Origin: DASWYT01 sp965246875
GTDB taxonomy: Bacteria; Pseudomonadota; Alphaproteobacteria; Micavibrionales; SZUA-601
Length of the DNA: 64,000 nt
Assembly (NCBI GenBank): GCA_965246875.1
Contig: CBDFFU010000003.1
Span: 868,001-932,000 of the forward strand
Direction of reading: 5' to 3'
Position numbers and translations under genes: made by a program. The notes under the pieces are model-generated. The model worked only from the letters and a program-made list of their open reading frames with translations. It was not told where the DNA came from and made no database searches. Every line of letters starts with the position of its first letter. The first letter of the stretch is position 1. This document shows, one piece after another, positions 20,162-29,205 of the stretch.

Positions 20162-20494
20162 ATGATAACATTAGCATTTTTAAGGCTGGATCGTTTCAGC
20201 ACCGCAGATTGGGCGTTGTTGACCCTTGTCCTGTTGCTCTCCTTATTTATTTTGGCGGCCTACACCATATCCTTGTACAATCGGATGCCGAAACATGATA
20301 CGCCGCTCATTGGTCATGAAGCGGTTGTCGTTAGCTGGTCTGGCCGCGACCAACGTGTCGAAGTGTTTGGTGCCATTTGGCAGGCGCAATTGCCAGCCCA
20401 TCACCAAGTACGATTGCAAACGGGTGATCTGGTGCGCGTGCGCAGCCTGCATAATCTGGTTTTAACTATTACCCCTATTGGAGAATCCGCATGA
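20162..20494 (+). CDS. NfeD-like small membrane protein
   Basis: A 110-residue protein with one N-terminal transmembrane helix (about residues 17-38) and a C-terminal beta-rich OB-like domain (HEAVVVSWSG to the end), as in short NfeD proteins. It overlaps the following SPFH gene by four bases. NfeD and SPFH proteins commonly pair and are thought to organise membrane microdomains or membrane protease complexes. The assignment rests on this pairing and the domain layout, not on a strong motif. Confidence 0.72.
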   Translation: MITLAFLRLDRFSTADWALLTLVLLLSLFILAAYTISLYNRMPKHDTPLIGHEAVVVSWSGRDQRVEVFGAIWQAQLPAHHQVRLQTGDLVRVRSLHNLVLTITPIGESA

Positions 20495-21246
20495 ACTTTT
20501 TATTTCCCGTGTTGCCAGTTTTGGTTGTCTTTTTCGTTATTTTTCTGATGAGCAGCCTTAAAATTTTGCGTCAATATGAGCGTGCGGTTGTGTTTACGCT
20601 GGGGCGTTACTCACATACCTCCGGTCCTGGTATGATCTTGATCATCCCGATTTTGCAAGAGATGGTGCGTGTTGATTTGCGTATGATGGTCGAAGAAGTC
20701 ATGCCGCAAGATGTCATTTCGCGCGACAATGTGACGGTTAAAGTCACGGCTATTCTTTACTATCAAGTCGTCAATCCAGAGCGTTGTGTTAACCAGGTCA
20801 TGAATTACCGCGTCGCGACCAATCAATTGGCACAAACAACATTACGTTCGGTGTTGGGCAAACAAGAGCTGGATGACATGCTGTCAGACCGCGATAAACT
20901 AAACAGTGATATTCAGTCGATCATCGACAAGCAAACCGAAAGCTGGGGTATCAAAGTCTCAAATGTTGAGATTAAAAATATTGATCTCGATGAAACCATG
21001 ATTCGCGCGATGGCGAAACAAGCGGAAGCCGAACGGATGCGCCGTGCCAAAATTATCAATGCCGAAGGCGAATTTCAATCGGCGCAAAAACTGGTCGAAG
21101 CCGGAACTGTGCTGGCACAAAATGCCGGCGCCATGGAATTGCGCTATCTCAGCACGCTCCAGGAAATGTCAAACCAGGAAGGCAAAACGATTATTTTGCC
21201 TATGCCGATGGGATTATTGAACCGGTTCTTTGCCAAAGAACAATAG
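20491..21246 (+). CDS. SPFH / Band 7 slipin-like protein
   Basis: A stomatin-type membrane scaffold. An N-terminal hydrophobic segment (residues 1-24) is followed by the slipin signature QYERAVVFTLGRY, the SPFH domain with DVISRDNVTVKV, and a C-terminal coiled coil rich in Ala/Glu/Arg with AEAERMRRAKIINAEGE. The length, 251, is typical. It is translated in a coupled way with the NfeD-like partner. A likely role is membrane microdomain organisation and support of membrane proteolysis. Confidence 0.93.
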   Translation: MNFLFPVLPVLVVFFVIFLMSSLKILRQYERAVVFTLGRYSHTSGPGMILIIPILQEMVRVDLRMMVEEVMPQDVISRDNVTVKVTAILYYQVVNPERCVNQVMNYRVATNQLAQTTLRSVLGKQELDDMLSDRDKLNSDIQSIIDKQTESWGIKVSNVEIKNIDLDETMIRAMAKQAEAERMRRAKIINAEGEFQSAQKLVEAGTVLAQNAGAMELRYLSTLQEMSNQEGKTIILPMPMGLLNRFFAKEQ

Positions 21247-21250
21247 CCGT

Positions 21251-21547
21251 ATGTCTGATGTAAGTACATTTCATGTGGTGCTGAAAGCCTGGTAGACACC
21301 ATTTATTATCATTTTTGTATTTGCTTTGTGTGTGACTCATGCAGCTCTTATCAGCAATGGCATGGAAACGCGTTATCTTAAATTCTGGTTTGAGATCATA
21401 CCAGTTTTGTTTGGTGTTTTGGCTGTTGCTGTGTTCATTGCCTTGTGGGTCATGCGGCAATTAAGCTGGTCGTTTCTGACGTGGCCGTTGGCCGTGTTGC
21501 AATATTGGGGCTATTTGTTCGTTGTCGCGTTGTTCATGTCGGGCTAG
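21251..21547 (+). pseudogene. Small membrane protein interrupted by TAG
   Basis: From ATG 21251 the frame reads 14 codons (MSDVSTFHVVLKAW), meets TAG at 21293-21295, and then continues in the same frame to 21547 with three hydrophobic stretches: FIIIFVFALCV, then PVLFGVLAVAVFIALWV, then LAVLQYWGYLFVVALF. If the TAG were sense, this would be a 98-residue protein with three membrane helices. There is no clear ribosome binding site before 21251 or before the internal ATG at 21362. It may be a nonsense-mutated gene or a shorter protein starting inside. I do not recognise the family. Confidence 0.4.
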
Positions 21548-21587
21548 CACAAGCCATAAATTGACAATCAATGTAGATGTTTAAAAA

Positions 21588-21609
21588 AACGCGGCGCACA
21601 GGCCGCGTT
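21588..21609 (-). terminator. Intrinsic terminator after the small basic peptide gene
   Basis: AACGCGGC (21588-21595) pairs with GCCGCGTT (21602-21609). Read on the minus strand the stem is followed by a run of T. It lies immediately after the TGA of the 51-residue gene, which confirms that this gene is a transcription unit. Confidence 0.8.
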
Positions 21610-21611
21610 AA

Positions 21612-21767
21612 TCAAGATATTTTTGGTTTTGGCTGTGGCAAAACTGCTTTTTTTAGTAATTTACTCAATGCCCGCGTTCTTGGTGTTCTTTTCAGCGCTG
21701 AACCCAGACTCAATTGAAAGTTGATCATTTTGTCGACGCGTCGTGCATCGGCGTGTTTTTTTAACAT
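21612..21767 (-). CDS. Small basic protein, unknown
   Basis: A 51-residue frame from ATG 21767 to TGA at 21614-21612. GGAGG lies five bases upstream of the ATG and an intrinsic terminator follows the stop directly, so it is probably a real gene although short. The product starts MLKKHADARR and is rich in Lys and Arg, with a central segment NFQLSLGSALKRTPR and a Pro/Lys tail. No membrane helix is seen. It could bind nucleic acid or ribosomes, which is inference from charge only. It sits downstream of no other gene on its strand and upstream of a divergent region. Confidence 0.6.
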   Translation of the reverse strand: MLKKHADARRVDKMINFQLSLGSALKRTPRTRALSKLLKKAVLPQPKPKIS

Positions 21768-21837
21768 GAGAACCTCCGTGACATATAGGAATAATTCACT
21801 GACATAGCTTGCTGACCAATCCAATCAAGTCAAAGCC

Positions 21838-23433
21838 TTACAACGCTGCTTCAATCAACCGCTTGGTGTAATCCTGGGTTGGCTGGTCAAAAATCTGTGC
21901 CGTGTCACCATGTTCAACAATTTGCCCGTTTTTCAGGACGATAATACGGTGTGCCAGAGCGCGCACAACGCGCAGATCATGGCTGATAAACAGGTATGAC
22001 AGGCCGCGTTCCTGTTGCAGTTTACGCAGCAAATCGACGATTTGGGCTTGCACCGACACATCCAGCGCCGAGGTCGGCTCGTCCAAAACGATAATTTTAG
22101 GTTGCAAAATGAGCGCCCGGGCCAAAGCGATACGTTGCCGTTGGCCGCCACTAAATTCATGCGGATAGCGATGCCGTGTGGCGGGGTCGAGTTGCACAGC
22201 TTCTAACGTCTCAATGACCAGTTGATCACGCGCTGTGTGATTTAAATCTGGTCGGTGAACCAGTAAACCTTCGGCAATGATCTGTGCAATCGACATGCGT
22301 GGCGATAATGACCCGAACGGGTCTTGAAACACAATTTGCAAGTCTTGCCGTAGATCACGGAACTGTCGCGCTGTCAGATTGTCGATGCGTTTGCCGTGAT
22401 ACACCACAACACCGTCACTTTTCAACAGCCGCAGCAAGGCCAGGCCAAGTGTCGTTTTGCCTGATCCGGATTCGCCGACGATACCCAGTGTTTCACCCTG
22501 TTTCAAATGCAATGACACATTATCAACAGCGGTGAACAGGCTTTGTTTTGCCCATAAACCGGTTTTAACCGGGAAACGCACATTGAGATGCTGGACATCG
22601 AAAAGCGTTGTTGCATTTGCCGGCAAGGCTTGCGCCAGACCGGTGGGTTTTGAACCCAGCAGTTTTTGCGTATAGGCATGTTGCGGTGTGTTGAAAATAG
22701 GAATGGCATCGCCCTGTTCGACGATACGGCCTTTTTGCATGACGCAAATATGATCGGCCATTTTACGCACAATGCCCAAATCATGTGTAATGAGCAGCAA
22801 GGCCATATTCGTCTCACGCTGCAAACGTTGCAGCAAGTCCAGAATTTCTTTCTGCACTGTCACATCAAGCGCCGTGGTTGGTTCATCGGCAATCAAAAGC
22901 TTGGGATTATTGGCGAGGGCCATGGCGATCATCACCCGCTGCCGCTGGCCGCCGGATAATTCATGCGGATAAGCGTGTAATCGTGTTTTCAATTTGTCCA
23001 ACTCAACGAGATCCAGCAATTCCAGTACTCGTGTCCGTGCGGCGTCGCGTGTCATGTGCTGATGCAAACGCAACACTTCGGCGATTTGTTTCTCAATGGT
23101 GTGCAGCGGGTTGAGGGCCGTCATCGGCTCCTGAAAAATCATGGCGATATCATTGCCGCGGATTTGGCGCAGCCGTTTATCGTTGGCTTGTAAAATATTG
23201 TCACCTTGCCACAGGATTTCGCCGGATGGGTGTGATGCTGCCGGATAGGGCAAGAGTTTCAAGATCGACAGTGCGGTAACCGATTTGCCGGAGCCAGACT
23301 CGCCAACCAGTGCCAGCGTTTTGCCAGCGGAAATTTGGAAGTCGATATAATCGACAACGTTGTGCGAAACGCCATCGTGATTAAACGCGACTGATAAATC
23401 TTTGACATGCAAAAGAGGGGATGAATGAGTCAT
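21838..23433 (-). CDS. yejF: Peptide/microcin C-type ABC importer ATPase YejF
   Basis: A fused double ATPase of 531 residues that powers uptake of peptides (microcin C-like compounds in the E. coli family). Each half has a Walker A (GESGSGKS and GESGSGKT), a signature (LSGGQRQR and FSGGQRQR) and a Walker B with DEPTTALD or DEPTSALD. It is the last gene of the yejA-yejB-yejE-yejF order and starts three bases after yejE. It is intact. Confidence 0.95.
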   Translation of the reverse strand: MTHSSPLLHVKDLSVAFNHDGVSHNVVDYIDFQISAGKTLALVGESGSGKSVTALSILKLLPYPAASHPSGEILWQGDNILQANDKRLRQIRGNDIAMIFQEPMTALNPLHTIEKQIAEVLRLHQHMTRDAARTRVLELLDLVELDKLKTRLHAYPHELSGGQRQRVMIAMALANNPKLLIADEPTTALDVTVQKEILDLLQRLQRETNMALLLITHDLGIVRKMADHICVMQKGRIVEQGDAIPIFNTPQHAYTQKLLGSKPTGLAQALPANATTLFDVQHLNVRFPVKTGLWAKQSLFTAVDNVSLHLKQGETLGIVGESGSGKTTLGLALLRLLKSDGVVVYHGKRIDNLTARQFRDLRQDLQIVFQDPFGSLSPRMSIAQIIAEGLLVHRPDLNHTARDQLVIETLEAVQLDPATRHRYPHEFSGGQRQRIALARALILQPKIIVLDEPTSALDVSVQAQIVDLLRKLQQERGLSYLFISHDLRVVRALAHRIIVLKNGQIVEHGDTAQIFDQPTQDYTKRLIEAAL

Positions 23434-23436
23434 GAT

Positions 23437-24537
23437 TTATCCCGCATTCTTCCGTGGATCAAACGCATCACGCACCGCTTCGCCGATAAAGGTGAGCAGC
23501 GACAACACGAACGCCAGTGCAAAAAATGCTGTCAGACCCAGCCAGGGGGCCTGTAAGTTATTGCGCCCTTGCGCCAATAATTCACCAAGCGACGCCGAAC
23601 CGGGTGGCAGACCAAAACCGAGAAAATCGAGGCTGGTCAAGGTCGTGATCGCACCCGTCAAGATAAATGGCAGCATGGTAATGGTGGCGACCAGCGCGTT
23701 TGGCAGAACGTGGCGCACTATAATGGTTGTATTGCTGACGCCTAATGCTTTAGCGGCCCGCACATAATCCAGATTGCGCGCACGTAGAAATTCCGCGCGG
23801 ACGACACCAACCAAAGACATCCAGGAAAAGAGCAGCATCAAAACCAGCAGATTTCCGAAGCCGGGCTGCACGACACTGGCCACGATGATCAACAAATAAA
23901 GCACCGGCATGCCCTGCCAGATCTCGATAAAACGTTGCAGGGCAAGGTCAATCCAGCCGCCGAAATATCCCTGCATGGCACCGGCAAAAATACCAACGGC
24001 AGACGATAAAATCGTCAGGATAAAGCCAAACAATAAGGAAATGCGAAAGCCGTAAATCAAGCGCGCAACCACATCGCGACCCTGATCGTCAGTGCCCAGT
24101 AGATTTTCGCGGCTGGGTGGAGCGGGAGCCGGCACGGGCAGATTGTAATTGATGGTATCGAACGAGTAATGCAGCGGCGCCCAGACCATCCAGCCTTGTT
24201 TATTGATCAGGCCCGCCATGTACGGATCGCGGTAATCGGTGTTTGTGCCAAAATCTCCGCCAAAAACAGTTTCAGGATAATCGCGCAGCATCGGCCAATA
24301 AAACTGATCCTGATAGCGCATGACAAGCGGTTTATCGTTCGCGACAAAATTGGCGGCCATAGAGACAATAAAAATAATCAGGAACAGCCAAAAGCTGATA
24401 AAGCCGCGGCGATTGGCCTTAAAATTAGACCAGCGGCGTTTCAGGATCGGGGAGGGCTTGAACCAGTGTTTCGATGCAGGGGCTAGCGTATTTTCTGTAT
24501 TGATCGTATCGGCAGAGGTTAATGTTGCATCGTTCAT
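23437..24537 (-). CDS. yejE: Peptide/microcin C-type ABC importer permease YejE
   Basis: Inner-membrane permease of the dipeptide/oligopeptide (DppC/OppC) group. I choose the ATG at 24537 (MNDATLTSAD) because GGGAGG lies six bases upstream and yejB ends one base before; the frame is open further but that part overlaps yejB. The protein is about 366 residues, with an N-terminal cytoplasmic tail, a first helix, a long periplasmic insert and a C-terminal five-helix core with the EAA-type loop AKALGVSNTTIIVRHVLPNA. Confidence 0.93.
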   Translation of the reverse strand: MNDATLTSADTINTENTLAPASKHWFKPSPILKRRWSNFKANRRGFISFWLFLIIFIVSMAANFVANDKPLVMRYQDQFYWPMLRDYPETVFGGDFGTNTDYRDPYMAGLINKQGWMVWAPLHYSFDTINYNLPVPAPAPPSRENLLGTDDQGRDVVARLIYGFRISLLFGFILTILSSAVGIFAGAMQGYFGGWIDLALQRFIEIWQGMPVLYLLIIVASVVQPGFGNLLVLMLLFSWMSLVGVVRAEFLRARNLDYVRAAKALGVSNTTIIVRHVLPNALVATITMLPFILTGAITTLTSLDFLGFGLPPGSASLGELLAQGRNNLQAPWLGLTAFFALAFVLSLLTFIGEAVRDAFDPRKNAG

Positions 24538-24538
24538 T

Positions 24539-25652
24539 TCATACCTCCCGCTTGTTGAAATCGATGCGCGGGTCGATCCACATATACGTGAGGTCACTGA
24601 TCAAATTGAGGATAAGGCCAAGCAGTGTGAAAATAAACAACGTGCCAAACATGACAGGATAATCACGGTTGATGGCCGACTCAAACCCCAGCAGGCCCAA
24701 GCCATCCAATGAGAAAATCACCTCGATTAACAGCGAACCGGTAAAGAGAATGCCGATAAAAGCAGCCGGGAAACCGCTGATGACGATCAACATCGCGTTG
24801 CGAAAGACGTGGCCGTATAACACACGGCGTTCCGGCAACCCTTTGGCGCGCGCGGTTAACACATACTGTTTGTTAATCTCATCGAGAAACGAATTTTTGG
24901 TAAGCATAGTAAGCGACGCAAAACCGCTGATGACCATGGCCGTCACCGGCAAGACCATGTGCCACGCATAATCGCTGATCTGTTTGTACCACGGCAGGTC
25001 GGCCCAATTATCGGACACCAAGCCGCGCAAGGGGAAGATGTCGAAATAGCGGCCGCCGGCGAACAGGACGATCAAAAACACCGCAAACAAAAAGCTGGGA
25101 ATGGCATAGCCAATCAAAATGATGGCCGAACTCCACACATCGAACGCTGAGCCGTCGCGCACCGCTTTTTTGATGCCCAGCGGAATGGAGATGAGATAAA
25201 TCAACAAGGTCGTCCAGAGACCGATGGAAATCGACACGGGCATTTTTTCCTTGATCAGGTCAATTACACGCGCATCGCGGAAATAACTGCTACCAAAATC
25301 AAGGGTGGAATAATGCTTGATCATCAACCAGAACCGCTCGTGTAACGGTTTGTCAAAGCCGAAGTTCTTTTCCAGTTCCTTGATAAAGTCAGGATCAAGG
25401 CCTTGCGCGCCGCGGTACAAGGATGTTTGTCCTGTGCTTTTCGCTTGTTGCGGCAAGTCTGTGTTCAAGACATCGTTCTGTCCGCCACCGGCGATGCGTG
25501 ATGTGGCATCTGATCCCATGCCTTTGGCTTTGGCGATCATCTGTTCGACCGGGCCGCCGGGGGGCGATTTGCACGACCATAAAATTGATCAACATGATCC
25601 CGAACAGGGTCGGGATAATCAACAACAGGCGGCGGAGGATGTAGCGAAGCAT
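24539..25652 (-). pseudogene. yejB: Peptide ABC importer permease YejB, frameshifted
   Basis: The N-terminus MLRYILRRLLLIIPTLFGIM starts at 25652 and is clear for about 31 residues, to VVQIAP. The rest of the protein, with [15 protein letters not shown] and the complete permease core, continues in another frame from about 25560 to the stop at 24539. The shift maps to six consecutive G at 25559-25564 (plus strand); five would give the expected APGGPVEQ and a 370-residue protein, normal for YejB. The flanking genes yejA, yejE and yejF are intact, so an assembly error is as likely as true inactivation. Confidence 0.88.
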
Positions 25653-25667
25653 GATGGGCAGTCTACG

Positions 25668-27479
25668 TTATTTTGCCGGCTTTTCCAATCGGGTATCCCA
25701 CCAGGTATCCTGCACCGGCAAGCCGTAAACGGGGTTGATTGCCGGACGACCCAGCCAGCTGGCATAGGCAATATTGAACTTATCGCTGTAAAATTGCGGG
25801 ATCATATAATGATTCCACAACAACACACGATCCAGCGCATGGGTCGCCGTCACCAGTTCCGTTTCGGTATGGGCATTAATGACCTTCTCAACCAGATCGT
25901 CAACGACCGGATTTTTGATGCCCATCACATTATTGCCACCCGGCACATCTGCTTGTGAAGAATGCCAATAGGTGTATTGCTCATTGCCGGGTGTCAGGCT
26001 TTGCGGCAGCAATTCGATGGTAACATCAAAATCATAATCCGTCATGCGGTTCTGGTATTGCGCTTCGTCGATTGAGCGCAAGCGCGCCGTGATCCCCATC
26101 TTGCGCAGATTTTGCACGAACGGAATGATCCAGCGATCAAACATCGGGTTGTTGGTCAAAATTTCAAAATTAAAAGCATCGCCTTTGGCATTCCTGAGAA
26201 TACCTTTGGCGTCTAATGTCCAGCCCGCTTGTTGCAATAAATCCAGGCCGTGCCGCATATTAGCACGGATGGTGCCATCGCCGGAATTGTCCGGATTTTT
26301 GTAGGCTTGCGTGAAAAGTTCAGCAGGCAATTTGTCTTTATAGTGTTGTAATAATTCAAGCTCATCGCCTTGCGGAATACCGCTGGAGGCCAGATAGCAA
26401 TTATTGAAATAGCTGACGCTGCGCTTGTAACTGTTGAAGGCCAGTTGCCGGTTCGACCATTCAAAGTCAAAAGCATAGTTCAACGCGTCGCGTACCCGCA
26501 CATCGGCAAATAGCGGGCGGCGCGTATTAAAGGCAAAACCCTGCATGCCGGTGGGAATGTCATGCGCAATGCTGGCGCGGATAATTTCGCCATCGCGCAC
26601 GCGCGGATGGCTGTATCCTTGCGCCCACAATTTCGCGACATTTTCCTGGCGGAAATCATTATTGCCGCTGAGGAACGCTTGAAAGGCGACATCCTTATCA
26701 CGGTAATAATCATAGATAATGGTGTCAAAATTATATTGTCCCCGATTGATCGGCAGATCTTTGCCCCACCAGTTTTTGTCGCGCTCTAAAACGAGCTGCC
26801 GTCCAGCGTCGAGTGATTTGACGCGGTACGGGCCGCTGCCTAAGGGAATATCCAAACTGGTTTTGCTGAAATCGTGTTTTTTATCCGTCCAGAAATGCTT
26901 GGGCAAAATTGGCAAATCGCCCATAATTAATGGCAGTTCCCGATCATTGGCACGTGTAAAGGTAAAGGTCACGCTGTGCGGCCCGTTTTGCGTCGCAGTT
27001 TTGACGGCTTTGTAGTATGTGCGGTAAAACGGCGCGCCTTTGTCGCGCAGATTTTCGAACGACCAGATGACGTCCCCGGCGGTAATGGGCTTGCCATCCT
27101 GCCAATGCGCTTCGGGGCGCAAGGCAAAGGTGACGGACGACCGGTCAGGCGCAATATCGATGGTTTTGGCAACGAGACCATACGATGTGTGCGGCTCGTC
27201 CTGTGATTTCGTCATCAGGCTTTCATAAATTGACGAGACGCCAGCGGCGGCCAGACCTTTGATGATGAACGGGTTGGTGCTGTCGAAACTGCCGACGACC
27301 GCCGTGCGAAAGGTGCCGCCTTTTGGTGCATCGGGATTAACGTAGTCAAGATGGGCGAAGTTGGCTGCATATTTTGGCTGGCCGAACAAGGCGACGGCTT
27401 CGACCGGGGCGCTATAAGCTAAAAACGGAATGCCAAGCATCAGCGTGACACATGTCAAACGTAAGAAAAACGTCATCAT
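25668..27479 (-). CDS. yejA: Peptide/microcin C-type ABC importer binding protein YejA
   Basis: Periplasmic solute-binding protein family 5, 603 residues. A signal peptide with cleavage near AYSA (about residue 24) is followed by the family start YVNPDAPKGGTFR and a C-terminal segment WNHYMIPQFYS, both typical of YejA. It is the first transporter gene of a four-gene importer on the minus strand, and yejB follows after 15 bases. In E. coli the system imports microcin C and related peptides; in alphaproteobacteria it also handles other antimicrobial or signalling peptides. Confidence 0.94.
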   Translation of the reverse strand: MMTFFLRLTCVTLMLGIPFLAYSAPVEAVALFGQPKYAANFAHLDYVNPDAPKGGTFRTAVVGSFDSTNPFIIKGLAAAGVSSIYESLMTKSQDEPHTSYGLVAKTIDIAPDRSSVTFALRPEAHWQDGKPITAGDVIWSFENLRDKGAPFYRTYYKAVKTATQNGPHSVTFTFTRANDRELPLIMGDLPILPKHFWTDKKHDFSKTSLDIPLGSGPYRVKSLDAGRQLVLERDKNWWGKDLPINRGQYNFDTIIYDYYRDKDVAFQAFLSGNNDFRQENVAKLWAQGYSHPRVRDGEIIRASIAHDIPTGMQGFAFNTRRPLFADVRVRDALNYAFDFEWSNRQLAFNSYKRSVSYFNNCYLASSGIPQGDELELLQHYKDKLPAELFTQAYKNPDNSGDGTIRANMRHGLDLLQQAGWTLDAKGILRNAKGDAFNFEILTNNPMFDRWIIPFVQNLRKMGITARLRSIDEAQYQNRMTDYDFDVTIELLPQSLTPGNEQYTYWHSSQADVPGGNNVMGIKNPVVDDLVEKVINAHTETELVTATHALDRVLLWNHYMIPQFYSDKFNIAYASWLGRPAINPVYGLPVQDTWWDTRLEKPAK

Positions 27480-27494
27480 AAATTAAAAAACCGA

Positions 27495-28577
27495 TCAGGT
27501 GACAATTTCCGGCTGCCCGAAATAGTACCCTTGTGCGTAGTTGAAACTGCTGTCTTTGAGCTTATCAAATTGTTTGACCGTTTCAACTTTTTCAACAATG
27601 ATCTCGATCCCTTGGCTGGCCATCAGATTACGGGTGCGCTGCCAGCGGCGGCGGCCAGACGAATCGTCCATTTCCTTAATAACAGCTTCAATGTTAAATT
27701 TCACGAAGCTGAATTGCAAATCGCGCAACCGGTCGACGTCCAGACCCATCATTTTGACATTGTCCATCGAGAAACGGCATCCCAGTTCAATCAGGCGCAT
27801 AAAGGTCGCCTTTGCCCGCGCGTCCAGCTTGAATGTGTCTTCCTGACTGAGTTCAAAGATCAACCGTGTGGCCAGGCGTGGCTCCGCTTCCAGATATTTG
27901 ATGATCGTACCGATCAGATTTTCGTTGGAAAAGCTGTTGACTGACAGATTGCAGAAATAGGCGATAAACACGTCGTCATCAGCATTCTTTTTGACCAGCT
28001 GCAAGGTGCGCAGCAAAAACGCCTGATCTATCAAAGACAGCAAATTATTGTTTTTGGCAACGGACAGAAATTTGCTGGCGGCCACATATTGCGTGCCGAT
28101 TTTGACCCGTGCGTATACTTCGATAAACCGGGTCTGGTTTTGCGTCAAGGTTTTAACGGGCTGGGCGGCCAGGGCGATCTGATTGTCGCGCAGGGCTTTT
28201 TTGACAAAGGTCAGGATTTCCCGCTCTTTGAGCTGGTCGATTGATTTGCCGTTATCCGCAGCGGTATCGCTAGTCGATAAATTTTTCAGTAATTCATCCA
28301 GTTGATTCAGCGCATCGTTGAACAAATCCTGTTCATTGACGACCAAGTCTGGATTGATGATGGCCTGGCGCAAATTGGCGATCGCGAAGCGTTGTTGCCC
28401 AAGTTCACGCAAGGCTTTTTGTGTTTGCGCATAAACCTGATCAAAGGCACGTAGCATATTGCGCAGATCGTTCCACAACACTAATAACGCAAAACATAAC
28501 ATCATCAACATGATAGCCAGCACAACAGGCTGTGAATTCATCATAAAATTTTGCCAGACGTGCCAATCTTTTAACAT
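27495..28577 (-). CDS. Membrane-anchored degenerate EAL-domain protein
   Basis: One transmembrane helix (about residues 16-36) leads a coiled-coil region and a C-terminal EAL-type barrel. Key catalytic marks are lost: the motif read as EAL-x-R in active enzymes is EVYAR here, and the DDFGTG loop appears as MDNVKMMG. The C-terminus keeps a late family mark, EKVET followed by GYYFGQP. A c-di-GMP phosphodiesterase role is therefore unlikely; ligand sensing or a scaffold role is more plausible. It ends 15 bases before yejA on the same strand and may belong to that operon. Confidence 0.75.
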   Translation of the reverse strand: MLKDWHVWQNFMMNSQPVVLAIMLMMLCFALLVLWNDLRNMLRAFDQVYAQTQKALRELGQQRFAIANLRQAIINPDLVVNEQDLFNDALNQLDELLKNLSTSDTAADNGKSIDQLKEREILTFVKKALRDNQIALAAQPVKTLTQNQTRFIEVYARVKIGTQYVAASKFLSVAKNNNLLSLIDQAFLLRTLQLVKKNADDDVFIAYFCNLSVNSFSNENLIGTIIKYLEAEPRLATRLIFELSQEDTFKLDARAKATFMRLIELGCRFSMDNVKMMGLDVDRLRDLQFSFVKFNIEAVIKEMDDSSGRRRWQRTRNLMASQGIEIIVEKVETVKQFDKLKDSSFNYAQGYYFGQPEIVT

Positions 28578-28638
28578 GGATTCACTGTGCCACGGTTCGG
28601 GTTAACAGAGGCTTATAAGATGGGTGTAAACATGCATT

Positions 28639-29205
28639 TTACTGTTTTTTAATCTTTTCGGCAGGCAGGGCATTTTGCACGGCACGGGCCAGACTGGTGA
28701 CAAAAGGTGACGTGGCGGCTGGCGCAGCTTTTTCCTGACTGCGCTTATAAACATAAACACCAAGCACCGACAGACCGACTGTCCAGATCATATCGAGGCT
28801 GCTCATGGCCTGCATTACGATCACGGCACGTTCCGGGTCTTCCAAAATCACGGCAGCAATCGCCAACATTTGTGCCGCCCAGGTAAAAGCCATGATATAG
28901 CCAAACGTCGGGCGCATGCGACGAACGTAGATGTCTTCCGACACAGCTTCGGCACGCAACGATGCGTTGACTTGTTCGATCAAAGTTTTGAATTCCGTGC
29001 TGTCGAGCGTGGCCAGAGTTTCCAAATGGCGATTGGCTTCTTTCACAGTCTCTGGGTTGATCAACCCGGTCGTCATGGCGGTATCAACTTTTTGCAAGGC
29101 AGTTGAAGCCGATTTGGCGACGGGATTATCAATCGTGCCTAGTGCGGTCGTGACAGCATTGATCAAAATCGGCAGGCCGATTTTAGCGAGGAGAGCGGGA
29201 AGCAT
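28639..29205 (-). CDS. Phage-type holin, 3TM family
   Basis: A 188-residue protein starting MLPALLAKIG at the ATG 29205, with CAGGA upstream; its ATG overlaps the TGA of the lysin gene by one base. Hydrophobic segments lie near residues 4-20, 108-128 and 140-160, with the conserved RRMRPTFGYIMAFTW between them, as in 3TM holins of phages and gene transfer agents. It permits the lysin to reach the cell wall. It is the last gene of the virion cassette. Confidence 0.8.
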   Translation of the reverse strand: MLPALLAKIGLPILINAVTTALGTIDNPVAKSASTALQKVDTAMTTGLINPETVKEANRHLETLATLDSTEFKTLIEQVNASLRAEAVSEDIYVRRMRPTFGYIMAFTWAAQMLAIAAVILEDPERAVIVMQAMSSLDMIWTVGLSVLGVYVYKRSQEKAAPAATSPFVTSLARAVQNALPAEKIKKQ

